Shown here in pieces: positions 6,294 through 13,060 of a DNA stretch of 14,535 bases. Source of the DNA: Actinomycetes bacterium (GTDB lineage Bacteria > Actinomycetota > Actinomycetes > Actinomycetales > Cellulomonadaceae). The translations under genes and the position numbers were made by a program. The notes beneath the pieces are model-generated. The model was not told where the DNA came from. It saw nothing but the letters and a program-made list of their open reading frames with translations, and searched no databases. The stretch's first letter is position 1. Every line of letters begins with the position of its first letter. The stretch is from positions 1 to 14,535 of the forward strand of contig JAJYTJ010000092.1 of NCBI GenBank assembly GCA_021793115.1, written 5' to 3'.

Positions 6294-6764
6294 ATGACGG
6301 GCGCGTCGGCGCGGCGGGCGACGCCGCGGGAGTCGTCGCAGGCGTGGGAGTCGCTGTTCCGCACGCAGGTGGAGCTGCTGCGCCGGTTCCGGCGCGACGA
6401 CGTGTGGCACGAGGTCTCGTTCGAGGAGTACGACGTGCTCTACACGCTGGCCTCCAGCCCGCAGCGGTCCGCGCGCATCCGCGACCTGCAGGAGCGCAGC
6501 CTGCTCACGCAGCCGAGCCTGTCGCGCCTCGTCGAGCGCCTCGAGGCGGCCGGGCTGGTGCGCCGGGGGCCGGTCGCGGGGGACCGGCGCGGCGTGTCCG
6601 TCACGCTGACGGACGAGGGCCTGCGGTTGCAGCGGCTGGTCGGGGGACGGCACGCGCAGGCGATCGACCGCGTGCTGGGGGAGGCCCTGGACGCCGACGA
6701 GGTCGCCGCCCTGCGTGCCCTGCTCGACCGGCTGCGGGCCGGGGCGAGGGATATCCGGGCCTAG
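6294..6764 (+). CDS. MarR family transcriptional regulator, 156 aa
   Basis: This is a dimeric winged-helix DNA-binding protein that typically represses neighbouring genes and responds to phenolic ligands or oxidation. The core runs FEEYDVLYTLASSP (43-56), a recognition helix at about LLTQPSLSRLVERLEAAGL (70-88), and the wing DRRGVSVTLTDEG (97-109), the standard MarR D-R-G---LT signature. A helical dimerisation end follows. Start: ATG at 6294, with GGGGAGG (6282-6288) five bases upstream; an in-frame GTG two codons earlier would overlap that site and is rejected. There is no cysteine in the protein, so thiol sensing of the OhrR type is unlikely. Divergent to the NYN nuclease; a hairpin follows the stop. 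Confidence 0.92.
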   Translation: MTGASARRATPRESSQAWESLFRTQVELLRRFRRDDVWHEVSFEEYDVLYTLASSPQRSARIRDLQERSLLTQPSLSRLVERLEAAGLVRRGPVAGDRRGVSVTLTDEGLRLQRLVGGRHAQAIDRVLGEALDADEVAALRALLDRLRAGARDIRA

Positions 6765-6850
6765 GACCTTGCGCCCAGGCGCAGGTCACTTTGACCGGTT
6801 AGGACTTCTGGCCTAGGGCCTCGCCGGGGCCGCCGCGGGACCTCCGGCCC
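6763..6850 (+). promoter_or_regulatory. Cluster of DosR/DevR-like boxes upstream of the flavodoxin gene
   Basis: Three sites resemble the DosR core GGGACTWWAGTCCC: 6763-6776 AGGACCTTGCGCCC (9 of 14), 6801-6814 AGGACTTCTGGCCT (9 of 14) and 6837-6850 GGGACCTCCGGCCC (10 of 14). Their centres are 38 and 36 bp apart. The first overlaps the MarR terminator and is doubtful. The third ends where the -35 of a promoter with -10 TAGCAC (6873-6878) would begin, a typical activator position. A second candidate, TTGACC (6791-6796) with TAGGGC (6814-6819) at 17 bp, brackets the middle box. The consensus is known from mycobacteria; its use here is inferred. Confidence 0.45.
6765..6787 (+). terminator. Hairpin after the MarR gene, followed by ACTTT
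   Basis: GACCTTGCGCC (6765-6775) pairs with GGCGCAGGTC (6778-6787), with one bulged T, giving about nine pairs around a CCAG loop. The next bases, ACTTT, are the only short T-run nearby. It starts immediately after the MarR stop codon. Confidence 0.5.
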
Positions 6851-6935
6851 AGCGCCCCGGAAGGCCCGCGATGCACGATGGCTAGCACGCGCAGCCGCGC
6901 GCATCCGCAGGTCCACCGTGCCAGGGGGAGGGTTG

Positions 6936-7463
6936 ATGAGAATTCTGGTCGTCGTGGCCTCCCGCCACGGCTCGACGTGGGAGATCGGTGAGGTCGTGGC
7001 CGATGCGCTCGCCTCCCGAGGGCACCTCGTCGACCAACGGGCACCGGAGGACGTGGCGTCGGTCGAGGGGTACGACGCCGTGGTCCTCGGTTCCGCCGTC
7101 TACCTCGCGCACTGGATGAGCGCGGCCCGCGACTTCGCCGATCGCTTCGCCGACCAGCTGGCGCACCTGCCCGTCTGGATGTTCTCGTGCGGACTGGCAA
7201 CCCAGCCGGCCGCCTCGGCCAACTCGCCGCACGAGCTGATGGCCCTGCGCACGCTCATCGGCGCGCGCGGCCACCGCTCGTTCCGGGGCCGGCTGGACCG
7301 GTCGCTGCTGACGTTCGCCGAGCGTGCGGCGATCGCCGGGGCCCGCGCCCGCGAGGGTGACCACCGCGACCTCGCCGCGGTGCGTACCTGGGCGCTCGCG
7401 GTGGCCGACGACCTGGCCGCCCACCCGCCGGTGCAGCCGGCGAGCCACGCCGCGGCGGTCTGA
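6936..7463 (+). CDS. Flavodoxin domain protein (HemG-like), 175 aa
   Basis: This is a predicted FMN-binding cytoplasmic electron-transfer or oxidoreductase protein. The N-terminus MRILVVVASRHGSTWEIGE (1-19) forms the first strand and the FMN-phosphate loop (S9-RHGST14). YDAVVLGSAVYLAHWM (46-61) is the second signature, common in short flavodoxins of the HemG/menaquinone-dependent protoporphyrinogen oxidase type. WMFSCGLATQ (81-90) is the third strand and loop. Specific HemG activity is not certain; many actinobacterial relatives are general stress flavodoxins. Start: ATG at 6936 after GGGGGAGGG (6924-6932); an upstream in-frame GTG (6918) would place that purine run inside the gene. The DosR-like boxes upstream suggest induction by hypoxia or redox stress. 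Confidence 0.88.
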   Translation: MRILVVVASRHGSTWEIGEVVADALASRGHLVDQRAPEDVASVEGYDAVVLGSAVYLAHWMSAARDFADRFADQLAHLPVWMFSCGLATQPAASANSPHELMALRTLIGARGHRSFRGRLDRSLLTFAERAAIAGARAREGDHRDLAAVRTWALAVADDLAAHPPVQPASHAAAV

Positions 7464-7484
7464 GCCCGGCGCCGCACGGCGCGC

Positions 7485-7519
7485 GCAAGTGTTGCAGGAA
7501 GAACGCAAGCGATTTGCGT
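7485..7519. promoter_or_regulatory. Two operator-like inverted repeats upstream of the LacI gene
   Basis: Site 1 is GCAAGTGTTGC (7485-7495), arms GCAA/TTGC. Site 2 is ACGCAAGCGATTTGCGT (7503-7519), arms ACGCAA/TTGCGT around five bases. Both share CGCAAG on the same strand. Site 2 covers the expected -35 position of the LacI promoter, which suits autorepression. LacI-family operators often have this form; the assignment to this regulator is inferred. Confidence 0.6.
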
Positions 7520-7529
7520 GATCGCGTCC

Positions 7530-7541
7530 TACGATGGCCCC
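7530..7541 (+). promoter_or_regulatory. Leaderless-type -10 box for the LacI gene
   Basis: TACGAT (7530-7535) is followed by exactly six bases (GGCCCC) and the ATG at 7542. There is no ribosome site. This is the closest of the four leaderless boxes to the TATAAT consensus. Confidence 0.6.
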
Positions 7542-8570
7542 ATGTCGAGGCGGCTGGCTGACGTGGCGCGCAAGGTCGGGGTCTCCGAGGCGACGGTGAG
7601 CCGCGTGCTCAACGACAAGCCCGGGGTGTCGGAGCAGACGCGGGCCGCCGTGCTCTCGGCGCTCGACGTGCTCGGCTACGAGCGCCCGACGAAGCTGCGC
7701 GGCGAGCGCGCCCGGCTCGTCGGCCTCGTGCTGCCGGAGCTGCAGAACCCGATCTTCCCGGCGTTCGCCGAGGTGGTCGGTGGCGCGCTCGCGCAGCAGG
7801 GGTACACGCCGGTGCTGTGCACCCAGACCGCCGGCGGCATCACGGAGTCCGAGTACGTCGACCTGCTGCTGGCGCAGCAGGTGTCCGGCATCGTCTTCGC
7901 CGGGGGGAACTACGCGCAGGGCAACGCGTCGCACGAGCACTACACCCGGCTGGACCGGCTCAGACTCCCGGTCGTGCTCATCAACGCCTCGATCGACGAG
8001 CTGCCGTTCCCGCGCGTGTCGTGCGACGACGAGGTCGCGGTGGAGCAAGCCCTCACGCACCTGACGTCGCTCGGGCACACCCGCATCGGGCTGCTGCTCG
8101 GCCCGCTCGACCACGTCCCCTCCGAGCGCAAGCTCGGCGCGGCGCGCGCGCTCGGCGCGCGGCTCGGGATCGCGGTGCCGGACCGCTGGGTGGCGCGCTC
8201 GGCCTACTCGCTGGAGAGCGGCCAGGCCTCCGCCACGCGGCTGCTGCGCGAGGGCGTGACGGCGATCGTGTGCGCGTCGGACCCGCTCGCGCTCGGCGCC
8301 ATCCGCGCGGCGCGGCGGGCCGGGCTGCGGGTCCCCGACGACGTCTCGATCGTCGGGTACGACGACTCCGCGTTCATGAACTGCACCGAGCCGCCGCTCA
8401 CCACGGTGCGTCAGCCGATCGACGCCATGGGTCGGGCGGCGATCGACCTGCTGGTCCAGCAGATCGCGGGCTCGGGCACGGCGACCGACGAGCTGCTGTT
8501 CGAGCCCGAGCTCGTCGTGCGCGGCTCGACCGCGCCTGCCCCGGCCGAGGCCGCCGCCGCCGGGCGCTGA
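7542..8570 (+). CDS. LacI family transcriptional regulator, 342 aa
   Basis: This is a sugar-responsive repressor. The N-terminal helix-turn-helix RLADVARKVGVSEATVSRVL (4-23), with NDKPGVSEQTR and the hinge end LDVLGYERP, is standard LacI. The rest (about 58-330) is a periplasmic-binding-like effector domain: GLVLPELQNPIFPAF (61-75), the dimer-face DDEVAVEQALTHLTSLGH, and VSIVGYDDS near the C-terminus with LTTVRQP. The ATG at 7542 is chosen over an in-frame GTG at 7518 because the latter falls in the operator and promoter. It is followed on the same strand by an alpha-glucosidase and sugar transport genes, so maltose- or other alpha-glucoside-derived sugars are the likely inducer. Operators upstream suggest autoregulation. 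Confidence 0.95.
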   Translation: MSRRLADVARKVGVSEATVSRVLNDKPGVSEQTRAAVLSALDVLGYERPTKLRGERARLVGLVLPELQNPIFPAFAEVVGGALAQQGYTPVLCTQTAGGITESEYVDLLLAQQVSGIVFAGGNYAQGNASHEHYTRLDRLRLPVVLINASIDELPFPRVSCDDEVAVEQALTHLTSLGHTRIGLLLGPLDHVPSERKLGAARALGARLGIAVPDRWVARSAYSLESGQASATRLLREGVTAIVCASDPLALGAIRAARRAGLRVPDDVSIVGYDDSAFMNCTEPPLTTVRQPIDAMGRAAIDLLVQQIAGSGTATDELLFEPELVVRGSTAPAPAEAAAAGR

Positions 8571-8861
8571 CCAGGGCCCCCGCTTCACCGGCGGACCGCC
8601 GACCCCGGGGCCACCCGCCCCCGCGGCACTCCTGCTGTGATCCCGGAGCCCACCGGCGGCCGCCGCGGCGTCGGCCACTGACCCTGCCCGACCGGGCCGT
8701 TCCCGTCCGCCGCGCCACCGCGCCCCGCCCGACCGACGTCGGTCACGTTTTGATAACCACTCTGTCGAGTTCTTGCGCATCCTGTGTCGAGAGATTTAGC
8801 GTCTCCGTCGTCGACAGCGCGGTCCGCGCTCGTCGGGCGAGCACGAGAGACGGGGCCTTCG
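8571..8861 (+). promoter_or_regulatory. Alpha-glucosidase upstream region with promoter and palindrome
   Basis: No gene is supported here. A perfect 14-bp palindrome, GACCGACGTCGGTC, lies at 8731-8744. TTGCGC (8773-8778) and TAGCGT (8797-8802), 18 bp apart, form a plausible promoter with a start near 8809. The -35 overlaps CTTGCG (8772-8777), the complement of the CGCAAG half-site found twice in front of the LacI gene, so the same repressor might act here. TGTCGAG is repeated at 8763 and 8783. No clear terminator for the LacI gene was found. Confidence 0.45.
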
Positions 8862-10553
8862 TTGGCGCAGGCGCACACCGACCCGCTGTGGTGGCGGGAC
8901 GCGGTCATCTACCAGGTGTATCCGCGCTCGTTCGCGGACGGGAACGGCGACGGGATCGGCGACCTCGCCGGCCTGCGCGCCCACCTGCCCCACCTGGCGC
9001 GCCTGGGCGTGGACGCGCTGTGGGTCACCCCCTGGTACGCCTCGCCGATGGCCGACGGCGGCTACGACGTCGCCGACTACCGCGCGATCGACCCGGAGTT
9101 CGGCACGCTCGAGGAAGCCGAGCGGGTCATCGCAGAGGCGCGTGCCCTCGGCCTGCGCACGATCGTCGACATCGTCCCCAACCACGTCTCGTCGCGCCAC
9201 GCCTGGTTCCGGGCGGCGCTCGCCGCGGCGCCGGGGTCGCCGGAGCGGGCCCGCTTCTGGTTCCACCCGGGTCAGGGACCGCGCGGCGACGGCATCCCGA
9301 CGCACTGGCGCAGCGACTTCGCCGGCCCCACGTGGACGCGCACCCGCACCGCCGACGGGACGCCGGGGGAGTGGTACCTCCACCTCTTCACGCCCGAGCA
9401 GCCGGACCTCAACTGGGGCAACCCGGACGTCGTCGCCGAGCACCTGGACATCCTGCGGTTCTGGTTCGACCGCGGCGCCGCCGGCATCCGGATCGACTCC
9501 GCGGCCCTGCTGGTCAAGGACCCCGCGCTGCCGGAGGTGCCGGCGTTCCCCGGCCCGGGCGAGCACCCGCACCTGGACCGGGACGAGCTGCACGACATCT
9601 ACCGCGGCTGGCGCGCGGTGGCCGACGAGTACGAGGACACACGCGTGCTCGTCGGGGAGGTCTGGCTGGAGGACCGCGAGCGGTTCGCCCGCTACCTGCG
9701 GCCGGACGAGATGCACACCGCGTTCAACTTCGACTTCATGGCGCGGGCGTGGGACGCCAAGGCGCTGCGCGACTCGATCGACCAGACGCTCGTGGCGCAC
9801 GCGCCGGTCGGCGCCCCGCCCACGTGGGTGCTGTCCAACCACGACGTCACGCGGCCCGTGACGCGCTACGGGCGCGAGGACTCGTCGTTCTCGTTCGCGT
9901 CCAAGCGGTTCGGCACGCCCACCGACCTGGCGCTCGGCGAGCGCCGCGCGCGGGCCGCCGCGCTGCTCACCGCGGCCCTGCCCGGCTGCTGGTACGTCTA
10001 CCAGGGCGAGGAGCTAGGCCTGCCGGAGGTCGAGGACCTTCCGCTCGAGGTGCTCCAGGACCCGATGCACTACCGCTCCGGCGGCACGGACCCGGGTCGT
10101 GACGGCTGCCGGGTGCCGCTGCCCTGGTCCGGCGCGCGGCCGCCGTTCGGGTTCAGCCCGCCCGGGGCGTCGCGCGCGCCGTGGCTGCCGCAGCCGCGGG
10201 ACTGGGACCGCCTGACCGTGGCCGCCCAGGAGGCCGACGAGGGCTCGATGCTGCACCTCTACCGGCGGGCGGTGCAGGTGCGCCGGGCCGAGCGGTACCG
10301 CGGCAACCTCGGCGACGGGCCGCTCACCTGGGTCGACGCGCGCGCCGACGTGCTGGCGTTCACCCGCGGCGACGTGCTCTGCGTGGTCAATCTCGGCCCG
10401 GAGCCCGTCGACCTGCCGCCCCACCACGACGTCCTGCTGCTGAGCGGTCCGCTCGACGCAGGGCGGCTGCCCCGCGACACCGCGGGGTGGCTGCGCACGA
10501 CCCGCACGAACACCGAGCGGAACCCGGACCCCGGGCCCACCAAGGAGGAGTGA
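8862..10553 (+). CDS. GH13 alpha-glucosidase, cytoplasmic, 563 aa
   Basis: This glycoside hydrolase family 13 enzyme releases glucose from maltose, sucrose, isomaltose-type or other alpha-glucosides. Numbering is from the TTG at 8862. WWRDAVIYQVYPRSFAD (10-26) and the calcium-site-like DGNGDGIGD (26-34) open the barrel. The four GH13 regions are visible: DIVPNH (103-108), GIRIDSAAL with nucleophile D212, VGEVWLED with acid/base E266, and LSNHDVTR with D328. There is no signal peptide, so it acts on imported sugar. The frame is open back to a GTG at 8784, which would give 589 aa, but the extra segment has no homology features and contains the best promoter; the TTG, about nine residues before WWRD, is preferred with moderate confidence. 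It is 7 bp ahead of the sugar-binding protein, in an operon with it. Linkage specificity cannot be settled. Confidence 0.93.
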   Translation: MAQAHTDPLWWRDAVIYQVYPRSFADGNGDGIGDLAGLRAHLPHLARLGVDALWVTPWYASPMADGGYDVADYRAIDPEFGTLEEAERVIAEARALGLRTIVDIVPNHVSSRHAWFRAALAAAPGSPERARFWFHPGQGPRGDGIPTHWRSDFAGPTWTRTRTADGTPGEWYLHLFTPEQPDLNWGNPDVVAEHLDILRFWFDRGAAGIRIDSAALLVKDPALPEVPAFPGPGEHPHLDRDELHDIYRGWRAVADEYEDTRVLVGEVWLEDRERFARYLRPDEMHTAFNFDFMARAWDAKALRDSIDQTLVAHAPVGAPPTWVLSNHDVTRPVTRYGREDSSFSFASKRFGTPTDLALGERRARAAALLTAALPGCWYVYQGEELGLPEVEDLPLEVLQDPMHYRSGGTDPGRDGCRVPLPWSGARPPFGFSPPGASRAPWLPQPRDWDRLTVAAQEADEGSMLHLYRRAVQVRRAERYRGNLGDGPLTWVDARADVLAFTRGDVLCVVNLGPEPVDLPPHHDVLLLSGPLDAGRLPRDTAGWLRTTRTNTERNPDPGPTKEE

Positions 10554-10560
10554 CGAGACG

Positions 10561-11997
10561 ATGAGGTCCTCACGTACGACCGCGCTCGGCATGGCCGGCG
10601 CACTCGCCGTCGGCCTGCTGGCCGCCTGCTCAGCGACGGGCGGCACGACGAGCCCGACGACCCCCGCCGCCGGGTCGGGCACGCCCGGCGCGCCCGGCCC
10701 GGTCACCATCACGGTCGCCGGGTCGCTGCCCGGCGCCTCGCAGGACAACGTCGACCAGCTCAACGCCCGCGTCAAGGAGTTCGAGGCGAAGTACCCCTAC
10801 ATCACGGTCAAGCCGGAGGAGTACCTCTGGACGGCGACGACGTTCACCGCGCAGCTGGCCGGCGGCACGCTGCCGACCGTGTTCGAGATCCCGGTGACGG
10901 ACGGCAAGACGCTCATCCAGAACCACCAGCTCGCGAACATCGACGCGCAGGTCAAGGCCGACATGCCGTACTACAACGACTTCAACCCGGCCATCGTCGG
11001 CAACGCCAAGGGCGCGGACGGCACGTTCTACGCGGTGCCGGCCAAGAACTTCTACGCCAACGCCCTGCACATCAACCGCACGCTCTTCACGCAGGCCGGG
11101 CTCGACCCGAACAAGCCGCCGACGACGTGGGACGAGGTCCGCCAGGACGCCAAGATCATCCACGACAAGACCGGCGTCTGGGGCTACGGCCAGATGGCCA
11201 ACGGCGCCACGGGCGGCTGGCAGCTCGCCGTGGACGCGGCCTCGCGCGGCGGCAGCCTGGAGACCCGGAACGCCGACGGCACGTACAAGGCCAACCTCAC
11301 CGACCCCGCCGTCAAGGCGTCGCTCCAGTGGCTCGCCGGGCTGGCGCAGGACAACTCGATCGACCCCGACGTGTCGCTCGACTGGGCCGGGGCCAACCAG
11401 GCCTTCGCCGCCGGGCAGTTCGCCATGTTCACGTCGGGCTCCGACGTCTACAACGCCATGGTCCAGACCAACGGCATGACGAAGGACTGGGGCTACGGCC
11501 TGACCGCCGTCCCGACCGAGAACGGCGGCGGGGCGCTCGGCGGCGGCACGCTGGCCGCGGTCAAGGCCAACGCGACCGACGCGGAGAAGGACGCCGCGGT
11601 CAAGTGGATCGACTTCTGGTACCTGTCCAAGCTGCGCGACCAGAGCCAGGCGGTCGCCGACGCCAAGGTGGCGGTCGCGGCCGAGCAGCCGGAGGGCACT
11701 CCCGTGCTGCCCATCTTCAGCAAGCAGCTGTACCAGGAGTCCCTCACGTGGATCCAGGACTACATCAACGTCCCGCTGGACAACATGAAGGGCTACACGG
11801 ACGTCATGTTCTCCCAGCCGGTCGTGGGTGAGCCGAGCATGGCGACGCAGCCCATCTACACGCTGCTCTCGCCGGTGGTCCAGGCGGTGCTGACGGACAA
11901 GAACGCGAACATCGACACGCTGCTGGGCGACGCGAACACGCAGGCCCAGCAGGCCATCAACCAGGCCGCGACCGCGTCGCCGACACCCGGCGCCTGA
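10561..11997 (+). CDS. ABC sugar-binding lipoprotein, 478 aa
   Basis: This is an extracellular membrane-anchored solute-binding protein of the family 1 (MalE/UgpB-like) type that captures sugar for the permeases downstream. A short positive N-terminus (MRSSRTT) and hydrophobic helix lead to the lipobox LAAC with Cys23 as the lipidated residue. A Thr/Ser/Pro/Gly linker follows to about residue 50. The mature domain shows VTITVAGSLPGASQDNVDQL, a YAVPAKNFYANALHINRTLF strand pair (residues about 158-177), GLDPNKPPTTWDEV, and FAAGQFAMFTSGS, all typical of such proteins. It ends in a small SPTPGA tail. AAGGAGGAG (10542-10550) overlaps the end of the alpha-glucosidase gene and serves as ribosome site. 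Gene order suggests an alpha-glucoside or malto-oligosaccharide ligand. Confidence 0.93.
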   Translation: MRSSRTTALGMAGALAVGLLAACSATGGTTSPTTPAAGSGTPGAPGPVTITVAGSLPGASQDNVDQLNARVKEFEAKYPYITVKPEEYLWTATTFTAQLAGGTLPTVFEIPVTDGKTLIQNHQLANIDAQVKADMPYYNDFNPAIVGNAKGADGTFYAVPAKNFYANALHINRTLFTQAGLDPNKPPTTWDEVRQDAKIIHDKTGVWGYGQMANGATGGWQLAVDAASRGGSLETRNADGTYKANLTDPAVKASLQWLAGLAQDNSIDPDVSLDWAGANQAFAAGQFAMFTSGSDVYNAMVQTNGMTKDWGYGLTAVPTENGGGALGGGTLAAVKANATDAEKDAAVKWIDFWYLSKLRDQSQAVADAKVAVAAEQPEGTPVLPIFSKQLYQESLTWIQDYINVPLDNMKGYTDVMFSQPVVGEPSMATQPIYTLLSPVVQAVLTDKNANIDTLLGDANTQAQQAINQAATASPTPGA

Positions 11998-12010
11998 CGT
12001 CGCCGGTGGT

Positions 12011-12043
12011 CCCGGCCGGGCGGGCCCGTCCCGCCCGGCCGGG
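12011..12043 (+). terminator. Strong hairpin between binding-protein and permease genes
   Basis: CCCGGCCGGGCGGG (12011-12024) and CCCGCCCGGCCGGG (12030-12043) form a perfect 14-bp stem with loop CCCGT, 13 bases after the binding-protein stop. In sugar ABC operons, hairpins at this place commonly give partial termination or protect the upstream mRNA, so that the binding protein exceeds the permeases. No T-tract follows. Confidence 0.7.
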
Positions 12044-12085
12044 GCTCTCCCGTCCCGCTGTCCCCAGACCCGAGGAGGGCCCCCC

Positions 12086-13060
12086 ATGGTCACCCGCGAC
12101 GTCGTGGCGGTCCGGCCCCCCGGCCGGCGCACGGTCCACGTCTCCGCCACCACGACGACGCGCCGGCGCCACACCCCGGTGACGTGGGTGCGCCGCGGCG
12201 GACTGTCCGGCCTGGTCTTCGCGCTGCCCGCGCTGTTCGTCTTCGGCTGGTTCTCGTGGCTGCCCATCGTCAAGGCCGTCGTCATGAGCGTCCAGAAGAC
12301 CAACCTCATCGTCACCAGCTGGGCCGGGCTGTCGAACTTCCAGCACGTGCTGGCCGATCCCGTGCTCCCGATCGCGATCCGCAACACGCTGTGGTTCGCG
12401 CTCCTGGCGCTCGTCTTCGGCTTCCCCGTGCCGCTCGTCGCCGCCGTGCTCATGAACGAGGTGCGGCGCATGAAGGGCCTGTACTCCGTGCTGGCCTACC
12501 TACCGGTGGTCATCCCGCCGGTCGTCGCCGTGCTGCTGTGGAAGTTCTTCTACACCCCGGGACCGGCCGGGGTGTTCAACAAGCTGCTCGGCTACGTCCA
12601 CCTCGGCCCGGTGCTGTGGCTGCAGGACCGCGCGATCGTCATGCCGGCCCTCGTGCTCGAGGCGACCTGGGCCGCCGCGGGCGGGACCGTCATCATCTAC
12701 CTCGCCGCGCTGACGAGCGTGCCGGCCGAGCTCTACGACGCCGCCGAGGTGGACGGCGCCTCGGTGTGGGGCAAGATCTGGCACGTCACCATGCCGCACC
12801 TGCGCGGCGTCCTCTTCGTGACGTTCATCCTGCAGATCCTCGCCACCGCCCAGGTGTTCAACGAGCCCTACCTGTTCACCGGCGGCGGGCCCAACAACGC
12901 GACGCTCACCGTGCTGCTGCTCATCTACCAGTACGCGTTCGGCACGAGCCTGGGCGGCAAGTACGGCGAGGCGACCGCGCTGTCGGTGATGCTCGCCGTG
13001 GTGCTCGCGCTGCTGTCGGTCCTCTACTTCCGCCTCACCCGCCGCTGGAGCACCTCGTGA
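12086..13060 (+). CDS. ABC sugar permease, MalF type, 324 aa
   Basis: This is one of two membrane subunits of a sugar importer. After a 35-residue basic cytoplasmic end, membrane segments lie at about 41-66, 97-124, 134-154, 188-210, 241-258 and 297-315. The EAA loop that docks on the ATPase is DAAEVDGASVWGKIWHVTMP (218-237), matching EAA---DGA--W--F--I--P. FNEPYLFTGGGPNNAT is the usual MalF/LacF segment before the last helix. Start: ATG at 12086, with AGGAGG (12073-12078) seven bases upstream. It overlaps the next permease gene by four bases (GTGA), so the two are translationally coupled. The operon has no ATPase gene. Confidence 0.95.
   Translation: MVTRDVVAVRPPGRRTVHVSATTTTRRRHTPVTWVRRGGLSGLVFALPALFVFGWFSWLPIVKAVVMSVQKTNLIVTSWAGLSNFQHVLADPVLPIAIRNTLWFALLALVFGFPVPLVAAVLMNEVRRMKGLYSVLAYLPVVIPPVVAVLLWKFFYTPGPAGVFNKLLGYVHLGPVLWLQDRAIVMPALVLEATWAAAGGTVIIYLAALTSVPAELYDAAEVDGASVWGKIWHVTMPHLRGVLFVTFILQILATAQVFNEPYLFTGGGPNNATLTVLLLIYQYAFGTSLGGKYGEATALSVMLAVVLALLSVLYFRLTRRWSTS

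Noticed and set aside
7469..7482. Hairpin after the flavodoxin gene
   Set aside because: Only five pairs with a four-base loop and no T-run, which is not distinguishable from background at this GC content.
8796..9842. Long minus-strand open frame opposite the alpha-glucosidase
   Set aside because: No motif matches, and the composition is typical of the antisense of a high-GC gene. The plus strand carries all four GH13 regions.
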